Below, piece by piece: positions 16,780-25,298 of a stretch of DNA of 38,011 bases. The notes beneath the pieces are model-generated. The model made no database searches. It was not told the DNA's origin and saw nothing but the letters and a program-made list of their open reading frames with translations. A program made the translations under genes and the position numbers. The DNA lies in NCBI GenBank assembly GCA_002898775.1, contig BEHK01000009.1:1-38011 (forward strand). The letters run 5' to 3'. The first letter of the stretch is position 1; each line of letters begins with the position of its first letter. This stretch comes from a bacterium HR08. GTDB lineage: Bacteria > Acidobacteriota > Blastocatellia > HR10.

Positions 16780-17214
16780 ATGTCCATTCGTGAACGAGAG
16801 ACGATCATGATCGCAGGAATCGAACGTTTGGGCATTCCGCTCTCGGCGGCCGTCATCGTGGGCGACCTCATCTTCGTCTCCGGACAGGTGGCCTACGATC
16901 CGGAGACGGGGGAGCTGCGCCCGGGAACGTTCGCCGAAGAGGCCGAGCTGGCCTTCGCCAATCTCCAGCGGGTGCTCCAGGCGGCCGGCAGTCGCCTGGA
17001 GGACGTGATCAAGGTCACGGCCTATCTGGCCGACATCCGTGCGAATTTCTCGCTCTACAACGAGCTCTATCGGCGATGGTTCGTCCCCCCTTATCCGGCG
17101 CGGACGACTATCGGCGCCGATCTCGGCGGCCTGCAGATCGAGCTAGAGGCCATCGCGCGCAGGTCGGCGACGCGCCTCGAGCGGGAATCCAGAGCTCGAA
17201 AGGAGGTGAGATGA
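16780..17214 (+). CDS. RidA/YjgF-family enamine/imine deaminase
   Basis: 144 residues with a strong aaaggagg site. The body matches the Rid superfamily: V-F-V-S-G-Q-V-A-Y-D-type beta strand, N-L-Q-R-V-L-Q-A-A-G-S-R-L-E-D-V-I-K-V-T helix and P-A-R108-T-T-I-G. The arginine equals the R105 carboxylate-binding residue of Escherichia-type RidA. These enzymes hydrolyse reactive 2-aminoacrylate-type enamines released by PLP enzymes. Its place directly between two PLP-enzyme genes strongly suggests it clears or processes their intermediates. About 17 residues at the C-terminus extend beyond the domain and overlap the ribosome site of the next gene. Confidence 0.93.
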   Translation: MSIRERETIMIAGIERLGIPLSAAVIVGDLIFVSGQVAYDPETGELRPGTFAEEAELAFANLQRVLQAAGSRLEDVIKVTAYLADIRANFSLYNELYRRWFVPPYPARTTIGADLGGLQIELEAIARRSATRLERESRARKEVR

Positions 17215-18518
17215 ACTACGCACGCTCGATCGAATTCTTCGAGCGGGCTCGTCAGGTGGTGGCCGGAGGGGTCAACAGCAACGTACGCGCTGCCTCGCAT
17301 CCGGTCCCGCTCTTTTATCGGGAAGGGCGTGGGGCGCGTCTTTTCGACGTGGACGGCAACGAGTATATCGACTATTGTCTCGGACAAGGCCCGCTGCTGC
17401 TCGGCCACTCGCATCCGCGCGTGCTCGACGCCGTCCGACAGCAGCTCGAACGCGGGCAACTCTACGCCGGACAGCACGAGTTGGAGATTCTCGTCGCCGA
17501 AAAACTCCGGCAGCATATCCCGTGCGCGGAGCTCGTGCGCTTCAGCAGCTCCGGGTCCGAGGCCGTTCACATCGCCCTTCGGGTCGCCCGCGCCTTCACC
17601 GGTCGGACGAAGATCGTCAAATTCGAGGGCCATTACCACGGCTGGTTGGATAATATCTTGGTGAGCGTGAACCCCGAAACGCTCGATCGGCAACCGGTGC
17701 GCGAGAGCCGCGGACAACCCGAATCCGTCCTCGAGGACGTCATTGTTCTCCCCTGGAACGATGCGACGCAACTTCACGAGACGCTCGCCGCTTTCGCCCA
17801 GCAGATCGCCGCCGTCATCATGGAGCCCGTCATGTGTAACACCGGATGTATCCCGCCTGAACCCGGCTATCTCGAAACGGCTCGGGAACTCTGCACCCGC
17901 TATGGGATCGTCCTCATCTTCGATGAGATCATCACGGGCTTTCGATTGGGACTGGGCGGCGCTCAGGCCTTCTTCGGCGTCACGCCGGATCTGGCCGTCT
18001 TCGGGAAGGCCCTGGGATCGGGCTTCCCCATCAGTTGCCTGGCGGGAAAGCGAGCGCTCATGGAAGGGATCGCGAACTTCTCGGTCGTCCACGCCGGGAC
18101 CTATAACGCAAATCCGGTGAGCCTGGCTGCCGCCTGGGCGACGCTCGAGGAGCTGGAACAAAATGGCGAGACGCATTACCGGACCCTCTTCACGCTCGGT
18201 GAGAAGCTCATGCGTGGGATCGCTGAGATCGCCGAGCGCCAAGGGCGAAGCGTCACCGTCCAAGGGCTCGGCCCCATGTTCCACGTCGCCTTCACGCGCC
18301 GTTCGCGCATCCGCGACGCGCGCGAATATCGTGATGTGGACGTCGCCGAATACGCGGCCTTCGCCTATCGGCTGCAGGAGCGCGGCATCCGCGTCATCCC
18401 GCGCGGCATCTGGTATCTCTCGACGGCACACACCGAAGAAGATATCGCCCGAACCTTGGAGAGGGTCGCCGCCGCACTCCCAACCGTGCCGCGCTGTGGG
18501 GGAGGGAGAAGCCGATGA
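17211..18518 (+). CDS. Class III aminotransferase, glutamate-1-semialdehyde-aminotransferase-like
   Basis: 435 residues from ATG 17211, which overlaps the RidA stop and follows aaggaggtgag. It aligns in pattern with HemL-type aminomutases: F-x-R-A-R-Q-V-V-A-G-G-V-N-S-N-V-R-A start, S-S-G-S-E-A-V-H-I-A-L-R cofactor loop, F-E-G-H-Y-H-G-W, D-E-I-I-T-G-F-R, and PLP lysine K266 in FGKALGSGFP. A housekeeping haem role is unlikely inside this catabolic block. HemL-like paralogues act as aminotransferases or 2,1-/4,3-aminomutases on small amino acids and amino sugars. It would provide the amino-transfer step of the pathway (inference). Confidence 0.9.
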   Translation: MNYARSIEFFERARQVVAGGVNSNVRAASHPVPLFYREGRGARLFDVDGNEYIDYCLGQGPLLLGHSHPRVLDAVRQQLERGQLYAGQHELEILVAEKLRQHIPCAELVRFSSSGSEAVHIALRVARAFTGRTKIVKFEGHYHGWLDNILVSVNPETLDRQPVRESRGQPESVLEDVIVLPWNDATQLHETLAAFAQQIAAVIMEPVMCNTGCIPPEPGYLETARELCTRYGIVLIFDEIITGFRLGLGGAQAFFGVTPDLAVFGKALGSGFPISCLAGKRALMEGIANFSVVHAGTYNANPVSLAAAWATLEELEQNGETHYRTLFTLGEKLMRGIAEIAERQGRSVTVQGLGPMFHVAFTRRSRIRDAREYRDVDVAEYAAFAYRLQERGIRVIPRGIWYLSTAHTEEDIARTLERVAAALPTVPRCGGGRSR

Positions 18519-19267
18519 TCATCGATGCGCACGTCCATCTCGGACCGATGCCGCTCTTTCGCGTTGAGGGGAGAGTCGACGACCTCCTTCGGGCCGCCGA
18601 TCGCAGCGGGATCGAGAAGCTCTTCTGCACGGAGGCGATAGCCCTCTACTACGACTTTCGCGAGGGAAATGAGCGGCTTTACCGAATCATGCGACAGCAT
18701 CCGGATCGCATTCTCGGATACTGCACGATCAGTTCCGCCCGGTACGGGGCCAAAGCCGTCGAAGAGGTCGAGCGCTGCGCTCAAGACTACGGGATGCGCG
18801 GCCTGAAGATCTACTCCTTCTCGATTCCCGGGACGCGCGAACCGTTCCTCTCCGTGGACGATGAGTGGATGTATCCCGTCGTCGAGAAGGCCGCCGAGTA
18901 CGGGATGGTGATCCTGGCGCATTGCAATGCGGAGGAGATCGCTCATCTGGCGAGCCTCTTCCCTCAGGCGATCTTGGTGATGGCCCATATGGGCAATACG
19001 GCGCACGCTCGCGGCGATTGGCATCGCGCGATCGCCGTGGCGCAGCGCTACCCCAACATCTACCTTGACACCTCGACCTCGAGCACCGATTTCGACTGCG
19101 TGGAAACGGCCGTCGCGATCCTGGGCGCCGAGCGTCTCCTCTTCGGCAGTGACTGGCCGCTCTTCTCTCACGAATTCGCCCTGGCGCGCATCCGCGAGAC
19201 CGCGCTCTCGCCCGAGGAGCAAGCCCTGATCCTCGGCGGCAATCTCCGGAGGTTGCTCGGCCTATGA
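18515..19267 (+). CDS. Amidohydrolase-2 family metal-dependent hydrolase
   Basis: 250 residues; the ATG overlaps the previous stop. Metal-site signature of the amidohydrolase-2 group is intact: D-A-H6-V-H8 near the start, H136 (ILAHCN), a further His in V-M-A-H-M-G-N, and D213 in LFGSDWP. These TIM-barrel enzymes hydrolyse or decarboxylate lactones, amides and aromatic acids with one zinc or manganese ion. Adjacent, overlapping by four bases, is a paralogue of nearly equal length lacking these ligands, so this one is probably the catalytic partner. Confidence 0.9.
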   Translation: MIIDAHVHLGPMPLFRVEGRVDDLLRAADRSGIEKLFCTEAIALYYDFREGNERLYRIMRQHPDRILGYCTISSARYGAKAVEEVERCAQDYGMRGLKIYSFSIPGTREPFLSVDDEWMYPVVEKAAEYGMVILAHCNAEEIAHLASLFPQAILVMAHMGNTAHARGDWHRAIAVAQRYPNIYLDTSTSSTDFDCVETAVAILGAERLLFGSDWPLFSHEFALARIRETALSPEEQALILGGNLRRLLGL

Positions 19268-20028
19268 GGAAGTTCGACGTCACCGGTTACTTCGGCACAT
19301 GGCCGTACTGGCCACTGCGGCACGGGTCTCCCGACGAACTCCTTCGGCTGATGGATCGCTACCAGATCGAACGGCTCGTACTCGGTTCGCTCCGTGCCAT
19401 CTTCTCCGATTGGGAGGAGGGCAACGAAGAGGTGCGACGCCTCGCTCGACGGTATCCGGACCGATTCCGCGTCGCCGTGACCATCAACCCTGTTCTCGGC
19501 CATGACCATCTCGAGCGCGCGGAGGAGTACCGACAGGACGAGCTGGTCGTGGGTCTGCGCCTCTATCCGATCTATCACGACTACGAGTTGGCAAGCGAAG
19601 GGAACGCCGGGCTTCCCCTCTTGGCGTATGCGGCCGAGACTGCGTGGCCCGTCTTCATCCCCTTGCGGCTCATGATGAATTGGGGCCTGCCCGTTCTCCC
19701 CCTCACCCAGGTCGCCGGAATGCTCGCGCGGTTCCCCCAGCTCACCGTGATCCTCGGCGGCGTCAACTATGGGGAGGTGAAGCATGCCCTCCCGCTCCTT
19801 CGGGCCTATCCGCGCGTCTTTCTGGAGACCTCTTGCGTGCAACTCCAAGGCGCCCTCGAACGAATCGCCGCGGGGATCGGCGTCGAACGCCTGCTGTTCG
19901 GTACGGGGATGCCCTTGCAAAATCCCGGATGCGAGGTCGCCAAGATCGCCCACGCGGCCTTCTCCGAGGCCGAGCGTGCGCAAATCTTCGCCGAGAACGC
20001 TCGGCGACTCTTCGATGAGAAGCGATGA
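19264..20028 (+). CDS. Amidohydrolase-2-like protein without metal ligands
   Basis: 254 residues; the ATG overlaps the stop of the active-site-intact paralogue. Overall layout matches that neighbour: (I/V)ERL + G-S-L-R-A-I-F-S-D-W-E-E-G-N-E resembles its active partner's region Y-D-F-R-E-G-N-E, and the end ERLLFGTGMPLQNP parallels ERLLFGSDWPLFSH. The N-terminal H-x-H is replaced (KFDVTGYFGTW), the strand-5 histidine is absent (AWPVFIPLRL), and the final aspartate is lost. It therefore probably cannot bind the catalytic metal. A non-catalytic subunit of a heteromer with the upstream protein, or a binding protein, is the simplest reading. Confidence 0.82.
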   Translation: MRKFDVTGYFGTWPYWPLRHGSPDELLRLMDRYQIERLVLGSLRAIFSDWEEGNEEVRRLARRYPDRFRVAVTINPVLGHDHLERAEEYRQDELVVGLRLYPIYHDYELASEGNAGLPLLAYAAETAWPVFIPLRLMMNWGLPVLPLTQVAGMLARFPQLTVILGGVNYGEVKHALPLLRAYPRVFLETSCVQLQGALERIAAGIGVERLLFGTGMPLQNPGCEVAKIAHAAFSEAERAQIFAENARRLFDEKR

Positions 20029-20777
20029 GGATCACCGAGTCCATCTATCTCGTCGGGAGTTTGCAATTCGGGCTTTCGGGCCCATGGGATTGCCACGTCT
20101 ATCTTCTCAAAGGACCGGAGGGGTTGGTCCTCATCGACGCCGGCGGGGGGACCCATGACGAGCAGATCCTCCGAAATGTCGAGCGCGAGGGCTTCGATCC
20201 GCGCGATGTGTGCGCGCTTCTTCTGACGCATAATCACTTCGACCATTCCTGCGGAGCCGCCCGACTGCGAGCGCTCACCGGATGTCGCGTCTATCTCTCC
20301 GAGGTGAGCCGAGAGCAGTTGGAGCGGGGGACAGAGACCGACGTAGGATTGGATCTGGCCAAGGCGATGGGGATCTATCCGTCGGATTTTCGATACCGCC
20401 ATTGCCCTGTGGATCACGCCGTTCGAGATGGTGAGGTCATCGAGGTCGGCGGCCTCCGCTTCGAAGCCATCGCCGTCGCTGGACATAGCCCGGATTCGAT
20501 CTGCTATCTCGTGGAACTCGAAGGGCGACGGAATCTCTTCGTCGGTGATGTCCTCTTCTACGGGGGCATCCTCGGCCTCATCAACTTCCCCGGCTCGACC
20601 ATGGAGGGGTACCGAAGGGATCTGCATAAACTCGCCGGGCTTCGAATTGACGGCTTGTTCCCCGGCCATATGCTCTTCACGTTGCGGGACGGACAGCGCC
20701 ATATTGATGCAGCTTTGGAGCAATGTCGGCGCGGCGTGATCCCCCGTTCGATCGGGCAGTTCGAGTTGATCTTCTAA
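20025..20777 (+). CDS. Metallo-beta-lactamase-fold hydrolase
   Basis: 250 residues, starting by a 4-base overlap with the previous gene. All zinc ligands of the fold are present: H69-N-H71-F-D73-H74, H154 (AGHSPDS), D175 (FVGDVLF) and H215 (FPGHM). The spacing matches the glyoxalase-II-like/lactonase group, which hydrolyses thioesters, lactones and similar bonds with two metal ions. No signal peptide, so it acts in the cytoplasm. It may open a lactone or cleave an ester formed in the pathway. Substrate unknown. Confidence 0.9.
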   Translation: MRITESIYLVGSLQFGLSGPWDCHVYLLKGPEGLVLIDAGGGTHDEQILRNVEREGFDPRDVCALLLTHNHFDHSCGAARLRALTGCRVYLSEVSREQLERGTETDVGLDLAKAMGIYPSDFRYRHCPVDHAVRDGEVIEVGGLRFEAIAVAGHSPDSICYLVELEGRRNLFVGDVLFYGGILGLINFPGSTMEGYRRDLHKLAGLRIDGLFPGHMLFTLRDGQRHIDAALEQCRRGVIPRSIGQFELIF

Positions 20778-20799
20778 TATCGGCGCAGGAGGTGACGCC

Positions 20800-21795
20800 A
20801 TGGAACGCCTGATCACCCTCCCCTTCGATCGGTTCGATCCGGAGGCCATGGGGCCGGGCAGGTACGGCTTCCACCTTCTGCTGCCGGGAGCGGAAGCGAT
20901 GAGCCTCCCGGTGCTCCTCGTCAACGGCCTCCACCGCGGGAAGGCGCTTGTCGCTGTGGCCGGCGTTCATGGGGATGAATTCGAGGGGATCCGGGCGTTG
21001 CAGGACGTTTTCGCCCGGCTCAGGCCGGAACGGGTGCACGGACGGTTCCTCGCTGTCCCCGTCGCTAATCCTTCGGCCGTCCAAGCAGCTCGCCGTACAT
21101 CGCCTGACGATGGGCAGAACCTCGCGCGCGTCTTCCCCGGTCGAAGGGACGGAACGGTGACCGAGCGCCTTGCGTTCGCCCTCTCGGAAGCCGTCATCGC
21201 TCGCGCTGACTTCCTACTGGATCTGCACAGCGGGGGAATCGCTTACGAGTTCCCCCCGCTGGTGGGATACGACGGGAGCGAGACCGCGTGGGGCGGAGCC
21301 TCGCGCGAGGCTGCTGTCGCCTTTGGCGCGCCCGTCCTCTGGGCGCATCCGGCGATTCCCCCCGGGCGCACGATTAGCGAAGCCGCCCGTCGTCATATCC
21401 CTTGGCTCTACGCCGAAGCGCCCGGCGGCGGACGTATCGCTCCGAAGATGCTGCGCTTCTATGTCCGCGGCGTGCTCAACCTGCTCGCTCACCTGCGCAT
21501 CTTCCCCGGCGCCGTTCGATCCCGCCCGCCGCGATGGCACCTGGTCGGCGAAGGCGATCTGGAGCGCGCGATCCTCAGCCCCGCTTCGGGACTCTTCGTC
21601 CCGCAGGTCCGCGTGCTCGATCACGTGCGCCCCGGACAGCCTCTGGGCTCGGTGCGCGATCCATTCGGAAAAGCCATCGCTACCATCGAAGCTCCTCACG
21701 AGGGCTACGTCGTCATGCTCCGCGCCCTTCCCCCCGTCGCCGAAGGCGAGCCCATCGCCCTCCTGGCCGCCGCAAAGGGAGTGAGCGTTTCGTGA
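20800..21795 (+). CDS. AstE/AspA-like zinc deacylase
   Basis: 331 residues, with caggaggtg 7 bases upstream of the ATG. It belongs to the succinylglutamate desuccinylase/aspartoacylase group: zinc ligands H57 and E60 in A-G-V-H-G-D-E-F-E-G and H143 in L-D-L-H-S-G-G. The C-terminal half (about 240-325) is the small barrel with lipoyl-like strands ending in P-H-E-G-Y-V-V-M-L. The family removes N-acyl groups from amino acids (N-acetylaspartate, N-succinylglutamate, N-acetyl-diaminobutyrate in ectoine breakdown). Last gene of the long block; a deacylase here supports an N-acylated amino compound as pathway substrate (inference). Confidence 0.88.
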   Translation: MERLITLPFDRFDPEAMGPGRYGFHLLLPGAEAMSLPVLLVNGLHRGKALVAVAGVHGDEFEGIRALQDVFARLRPERVHGRFLAVPVANPSAVQAARRTSPDDGQNLARVFPGRRDGTVTERLAFALSEAVIARADFLLDLHSGGIAYEFPPLVGYDGSETAWGGASREAAVAFGAPVLWAHPAIPPGRTISEAARRHIPWLYAEAPGGGRIAPKMLRFYVRGVLNLLAHLRIFPGAVRSRPPRWHLVGEGDLERAILSPASGLFVPQVRVLDHVRPGQPLGSVRDPFGKAIATIEAPHEGYVVMLRALPPVAEGEPIALLAAAKGVSVS

Positions 21796-22303
21796 TTCGG
21801 AAGGGGGGATACGACTGGCCCATTATGTGTGGCAGAGGAGGGAGCAGGCGGGGATCGTCGTGGGGAAGTGGATCCACAGTTTCGGCATGGGTGAGCCGGA
21901 GCTTCACGATGTGGGGGATCTGTTGAAGCGTGGGGAGGATGGCGCTTTCGGAAGCGCGGCGACGGAAGGTGGCGATACGAGCGGGAGAGCAGAGCAGTTG
22001 GCTTCGGCCCTGACGCGGTGGAGGGAAGCGGAGCAGCTGGCGCGTCGGCGGTTTCCTCTCTACTTCGTGCATGGGGGCGGGCGATTATTCGGCCGCCTAG
22101 GTTTCGGTGCTTGACATGGAGGTGGCATCAGGGGAGCGCTCGGGCACCCCAAGCGATCTCCAGATCACTTGGGGACCCTATGTGGCGATCTTCGATGCGC
22201 CCGGTCTGGAGCGATTACTCCCGTATTGGTCTAAGCGGGGATGACCTCATTGGTTACTGGTGCAGGTGTGCTGGTGCAACCGCTGAGTATGAAAAGTGTC
22301 GTG
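21796..22303. other. 550-base gap after catabolic block, with uncertain small ORF
   Basis: No recognised gene. A 95-residue open frame at 21827-22114 (plus strand; starts MWQRREQAGIVVGKWIHSFG, Glu/Arg-rich, no ribosome site) has no family resemblance I can see and may be chance or a decayed gene. Palindromic repeat copy 3 lies at 22142-22178. This gap separates two blocks of opposite direction and unrelated function, so it may be an old rearrangement junction. Confidence 0.4.
22142..22178. repeat. Palindromic repeat, copy 3 (intergenic)
   Basis: gggcaccccaagcgatctc (22142-22160) then cagatcacttggggaccc (22161-22178), same orientation as copy 1. Relative to copies 1 and 2, the base pair C-G is changed to A-T on both arms (22152 with 22169), a compensatory change that keeps the stem. 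One pair became C/A (22154/22167) and the central pair is mismatched. The two-base internal mismatch (22145/22176, 22146/22175) is conserved. Confidence 0.85.
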
Positions 22304-22326
22304 ATGAAAGCCAACCTTTCATTTTT
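22304..22326 (+). terminator. Possible Rho-independent terminator
   Basis: atgaaag (22304-22310) pairs with ctttcat (22316-22322) around ccaac, and the stem runs into a five-T stretch at 22322-22326. It is oriented to end rightward transcripts coming from the long catabolic block. The stem is short and AT-rich, so efficiency is doubtful. Confidence 0.4.
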
Positions 22327-22345
22327 CCCTCACCTCTTGACGAGC

Positions 22346-22650
22346 TTAAGGCAATAACGCAGCCCTGATTACCACAATCGCGCCCCCGGCCAGCACGACC
22401 CACACGATCTCCCACTTGTAGCGCCAAAGGCCATAGAGTGCGACGGCCCCGGCAGCAGCATGCAATAGTTGAGCGCGTGCAAAAGCCGCTCTTCGGAACT
22501 CCACCGCTTCCGCTCCACCAGATCGGTGTGCATCAAGGCGATCTGTCCCGTCGGCCCACCGAAATTGATGAAGCCGAGCTTGACCCAGTAACGAAAGGCC
22601 TCCCCGAAGGAAACGTCTTTCTGCGTGTGAGGTCGAACGTCTTGGCTCAT
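22346..22650 (-). pseudogene. chrA: Chromate transporter gene with internal deletion
   Basis: The reading from ATG 22650 begins as a ChrA protein: [19 protein letters not shown] then the conserved Q-I-A-L-M-H-x-D-L-V-E-R-K-R-W and N-Y-C-M-L-L-P-G-P. Directly afterwards, in a different frame, comes the usual C-terminus ([20 protein letters not shown], then A-I-V-V-I-R-A). Roughly 300 residues between are missing and the junction near 22450 is out of frame, so no transporter can be made. It starts two bases after the superoxide dismutase stop, showing it was the last gene of that unit. Chromate efflux and superoxide defence are known to be co-selected because chromate reduction makes radicals. 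Confidence 0.82.
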
Positions 22651-22652
22651 AT

Positions 22653-23399
22653 TTACCTGCGAGGACGCGCATCCTCAGCCCGGCGATTGACCTCATCCCA
22701 ATTGATGTTCTGGAAGAACGCGTCAATGTAACCGCGCGCATTCGCCCCGTAGTCTATGTGGTAGGCGTGCTCGTACATATCCATCACCAACAACGGCACT
22801 CCACCAGCCAGGCTGTGCGTGTGATCCCAGGCCCAGTAGTTATGCACGCTGTTGTCGCGCGGGTTGTAGTACAGAATCACCCAGCCCGAGCCGCCACTGA
22901 GCGACAGAGCTGTGAGTCGGAAGTCATGTTCCCAATCCTCGACCGTGCCATACTGCGCTTTGATCAGGTCAACGATTGTGCCGCTCGCCTTCCCATTGCC
23001 GCCGAGATTGCCGAAGTAGAGTTCGTGCAGGATCATCGAATTGGTGGCGATGAGTTCTTCGCGCTTGAGCGAACCCATCAGGTACGGCGGGGCGTCTTTG
23101 GGCAAGCTGCCGATCTGTTGCTGAATTTGATTGAGCCGTCGTACGGCGCCGCCGTAGTTGTTTTGGTGATGCGAGGTGATGAGCTTTTCCGAAAGCCCTT
23201 TGAGCTTGGTTGGATCAAAGGGTAACGGCTTGACTTGATGTACGCCCCGATAGGCGGGCGCCAGTTGCAGCGATGAACTGCCGCTTTGCTGACTGTTTTC
23301 AGCCATGACATGTCCTGTTTTGGTGAAATCCATGAGGGTTGCTGCCAGGCTTCCCTTGATGAGCGCTCCCATGACTTCTCGTCTGGTCATCTGATTCAT
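22653..23399 (-). CDS. Fe/Mn superoxide dismutase with twin-arginine export signal
   Basis: 248 residues, ggagg 7 bases before the ATG. The start [20 protein letters not shown] is a Tat-like signal, so the enzyme is probably folded with its metal and exported to the periplasm. The SOD body starts near residue 50. Metal ligands are recognisable: H in [12 protein letters not shown] in M-I-L-H-E-L-Y-F, and D/H in [12 protein letters not shown]. The usual D-V-W-E-H-A tryptophan is a tyrosine here, which could affect activity or metal choice. It sits 15 bases after a porin gene and before the chrA remnant. Confidence 0.9.
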   Translation of the reverse strand: MNQMTRREVMGALIKGSLAATLMDFTKTGHVMAENSQQSGSSSLQLAPAYRGVHQVKPLPFDPTKLKGLSEKLITSHHQNNYGGAVRRLNQIQQQIGSLPKDAPPYLMGSLKREELIATNSMILHELYFGNLGGNGKASGTIVDLIKAQYGTVEDWEHDFRLTALSLSGGSGWVILYYNPRDNSVHNYWAWDHTHSLAGGVPLLVMDMYEHAYHIDYGANARGYIDAFFQNINWDEVNRRAEDARPRR

Positions 23400-23414
23400 C
23401 CCTATGCCTCCTTG

Positions 23415-24746
23415 TTATTTCGCCGTGACGGTGAGGTCATCACAATGCGTCACCGAATCGGCTTTGGTCCACAGGCCGACTTTCCCAGCGTCTTTGAATG
23501 TTTCGTCACTGGCCGCGATCTTCACTTCACCATCATAGTGGCCCGTCACCGGATCGCCGTTGAATTGATCATAGCGGGCATAGACGTTGTCTTTTTTTGT
23601 GAGTTGATAAGTAGCAAAGATCGCACCGCCTGATGAATGTCGCACCGGACGGAACGCCGGAGCGAATTCCGGTTCGAGCCCGAGCAGTGTCGAAGGCATG
23701 TTGCCCGCAACGAACTCCCCCCTGAGACCAAACCGACCATGAGCGTATTGGACATCAACGCCGAAGACGTTCTCGTTATTGTTCCCGCCGAGACCGGGCG
23801 GCAGTAGTTGATTGCCCAGTTGGACTGACACCCCAGCCGCCAAATTGATCGCCTCGAAGCGCTTTCGCAGGCGGAAGAGATAATTCAATTGGCGGTTGGA
23901 ATCAACGAAGAAGCGATTGCCGTTGAGCACGGCGGCGAAGTATTGAACGTGTTTGAGAGCCGGTACATTCAAGAAATCGAGATCGCCAAGCAGGAGCGCA
24001 CCACGATCCCGCTGGCCAGGAAAGAAGTAGCCAGCGAACATCGCGCGTTCGGGCGATTCGCGCACCGAGCTGGATTGCTGAATATCGAACCCAAATGGTT
24101 TGACGAACTGCCCAACTCTTAGCGTCAGGTGATCGCTGAGGTAATATTTCATGAAAGCATCGGTCACGAGTTCTTCCGGCGAACCGTCCGGCGCAGGATG
24201 ATACTGAATCTCCAGCCCAAGGCCGAGCCGGTCGTTGATGCGCCCGGACCAGCGCGTCTCAATGCACGACAATCGGAAATTGGACTCGATGTCGGCAATG
24301 GTCGCGCCCTCATGCGGTAAGGTCGAGTAACGAGTCTGAATGAAGATCTCCGGTCGTGGCTTCAGTTCATTCTGGCGCTCGTCTTCTCCAAGATCGGGGC
24401 CAAGGATTCTTTCAATGAATGCCGATCGCGCCATCTCAGGTTTGGATCGCTCAGGACCAAGCGTTGTAGATGGCGCTTGCGCCGTTTCAGACTCAGCCGG
24501 AGCCACTGTCGCGAGTCGTCCCTGCGAAAGTTGAGCCTTCAACTGTGCCACTTCAGCCTTCAGAGACTCAACCTGCGCTTGGGCCCGCTCCAGCAGCTTC
24601 AGCGCTTCATCGAGCTTGGCTTCGAGTCGTTTCAGGCGCTCCTCCGATTCTGACGTTTGTAGTGGCGCGTTGCCTTGAGCCATGGCGAGGCCACACCGAC
24701 AAATGGCGAGGATGATGAATAAGCTCACTCTCATTATCCGCATCAT
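23415..24746 (-). CDS. Outer-membrane porin, phosphate-selective porin O/P-like
   Basis: 443 residues; aggagg is immediately upstream and the first two codons are both ATG (24746 or 24743). A signal peptide (MRVSLFIILAICRCGLAMAQ) is followed by a coiled coil of about residues 30-80 (EERLKRLEAKLDEALKLLER, AQVESLKAEVAQLKAQL), a usual trimerising or peptidoglycan-spanning stalk of these porins. The rest alternates beta strands typical of OprO/OprP/DcaP-like barrels (FEINLAAGVSVQLGNQLLPPG-like segments; repeated R-x-G-Q-F-x-K-P-F-G-F-D, the hallmark of this family). The SOD gene follows in the same unit. It probably admits anionic solutes such as phosphate or chromate/sulfate (inference). Confidence 0.85.
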   Translation of the reverse strand: MMRIMRVSLFIILAICRCGLAMAQGNAPLQTSESEERLKRLEAKLDEALKLLERAQAQVESLKAEVAQLKAQLSQGRLATVAPAESETAQAPSTTLGPERSKPEMARSAFIERILGPDLGEDERQNELKPRPEIFIQTRYSTLPHEGATIADIESNFRLSCIETRWSGRINDRLGLGLEIQYHPAPDGSPEELVTDAFMKYYLSDHLTLRVGQFVKPFGFDIQQSSSVRESPERAMFAGYFFPGQRDRGALLLGDLDFLNVPALKHVQYFAAVLNGNRFFVDSNRQLNYLFRLRKRFEAINLAAGVSVQLGNQLLPPGLGGNNNENVFGVDVQYAHGRFGLRGEFVAGNMPSTLLGLEPEFAPAFRPVRHSSGGAIFATYQLTKKDNVYARYDQFNGDPVTGHYDGEVKIAASDETFKDAGKVGLWTKADSVTHCDDLTVTAK

Positions 24747-25298
24747 GTCCTCCTCAACATTGATCGGAATCAGCCATCGCCGAACGATTCTGCCCGGCGA
24801 TGACGTGATCGGAGAGGGTTAGAGTCACCCCAGAGGCCCCAGCAATTCGCACCGTCGAAAATTTCATCATGTCAGGTCTCTCACGACGACTATGACCATC
24901 GGACGAGACCACCCCATGAATATCTGAGGTCCTCGACGTCGTCAATGGTCAGTTTTCGACTGCGATGGCGATGGGGTGCCTACTCCAGGTATGAGACCTG
25001 AAGTTGAAGAGAGGGAGGGACCCGATGCCCCAGAGATATCCCGCCCGCCTCGCCGAAATTGAGGGACACGCTCAATGACTGAAAGGCCGGAGGCGACCCT
25101 GCATGACCGATCCTGGCCCAAGCCGGACGCCGAGGGGAACATCGCCCTTGGCCTGCAGCGGTCTCCCCAAAGGACGGAAGCGCTGGGCGATACCGCTGTT
25201 GGCCGAGCGCTTCATGGAGTTGGGAGGAGTTGCCCCCGCTTCCCTTTCGTTGCGCCTCGTACGCCGGATCAGCTCACAAAAGCATCGGAGCCGTCCGC
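24747..25298. other. 550-base gap between porin unit and Crp/Fnr gene
   Basis: Both flanking units are on the minus strand, so this holds the porin promoter and the 3' end of the Crp unit. On the minus strand TTGACG followed 17 bases later by TATTCA (about 24920-24950) is a weak promoter candidate. A 76-residue minus-strand frame at 25072-25302 resembles no known protein. No strong terminator was found. Confidence 0.35.

Noticed and set aside
17091-18431. 446-residue open frame on the minus strand opposite the aminotransferase gene
   Set aside because: Low-complexity, no domain signature, no ribosome site; the plus strand carries a complete class III aminotransferase with all motifs. It is a shadow caused by high GC content.
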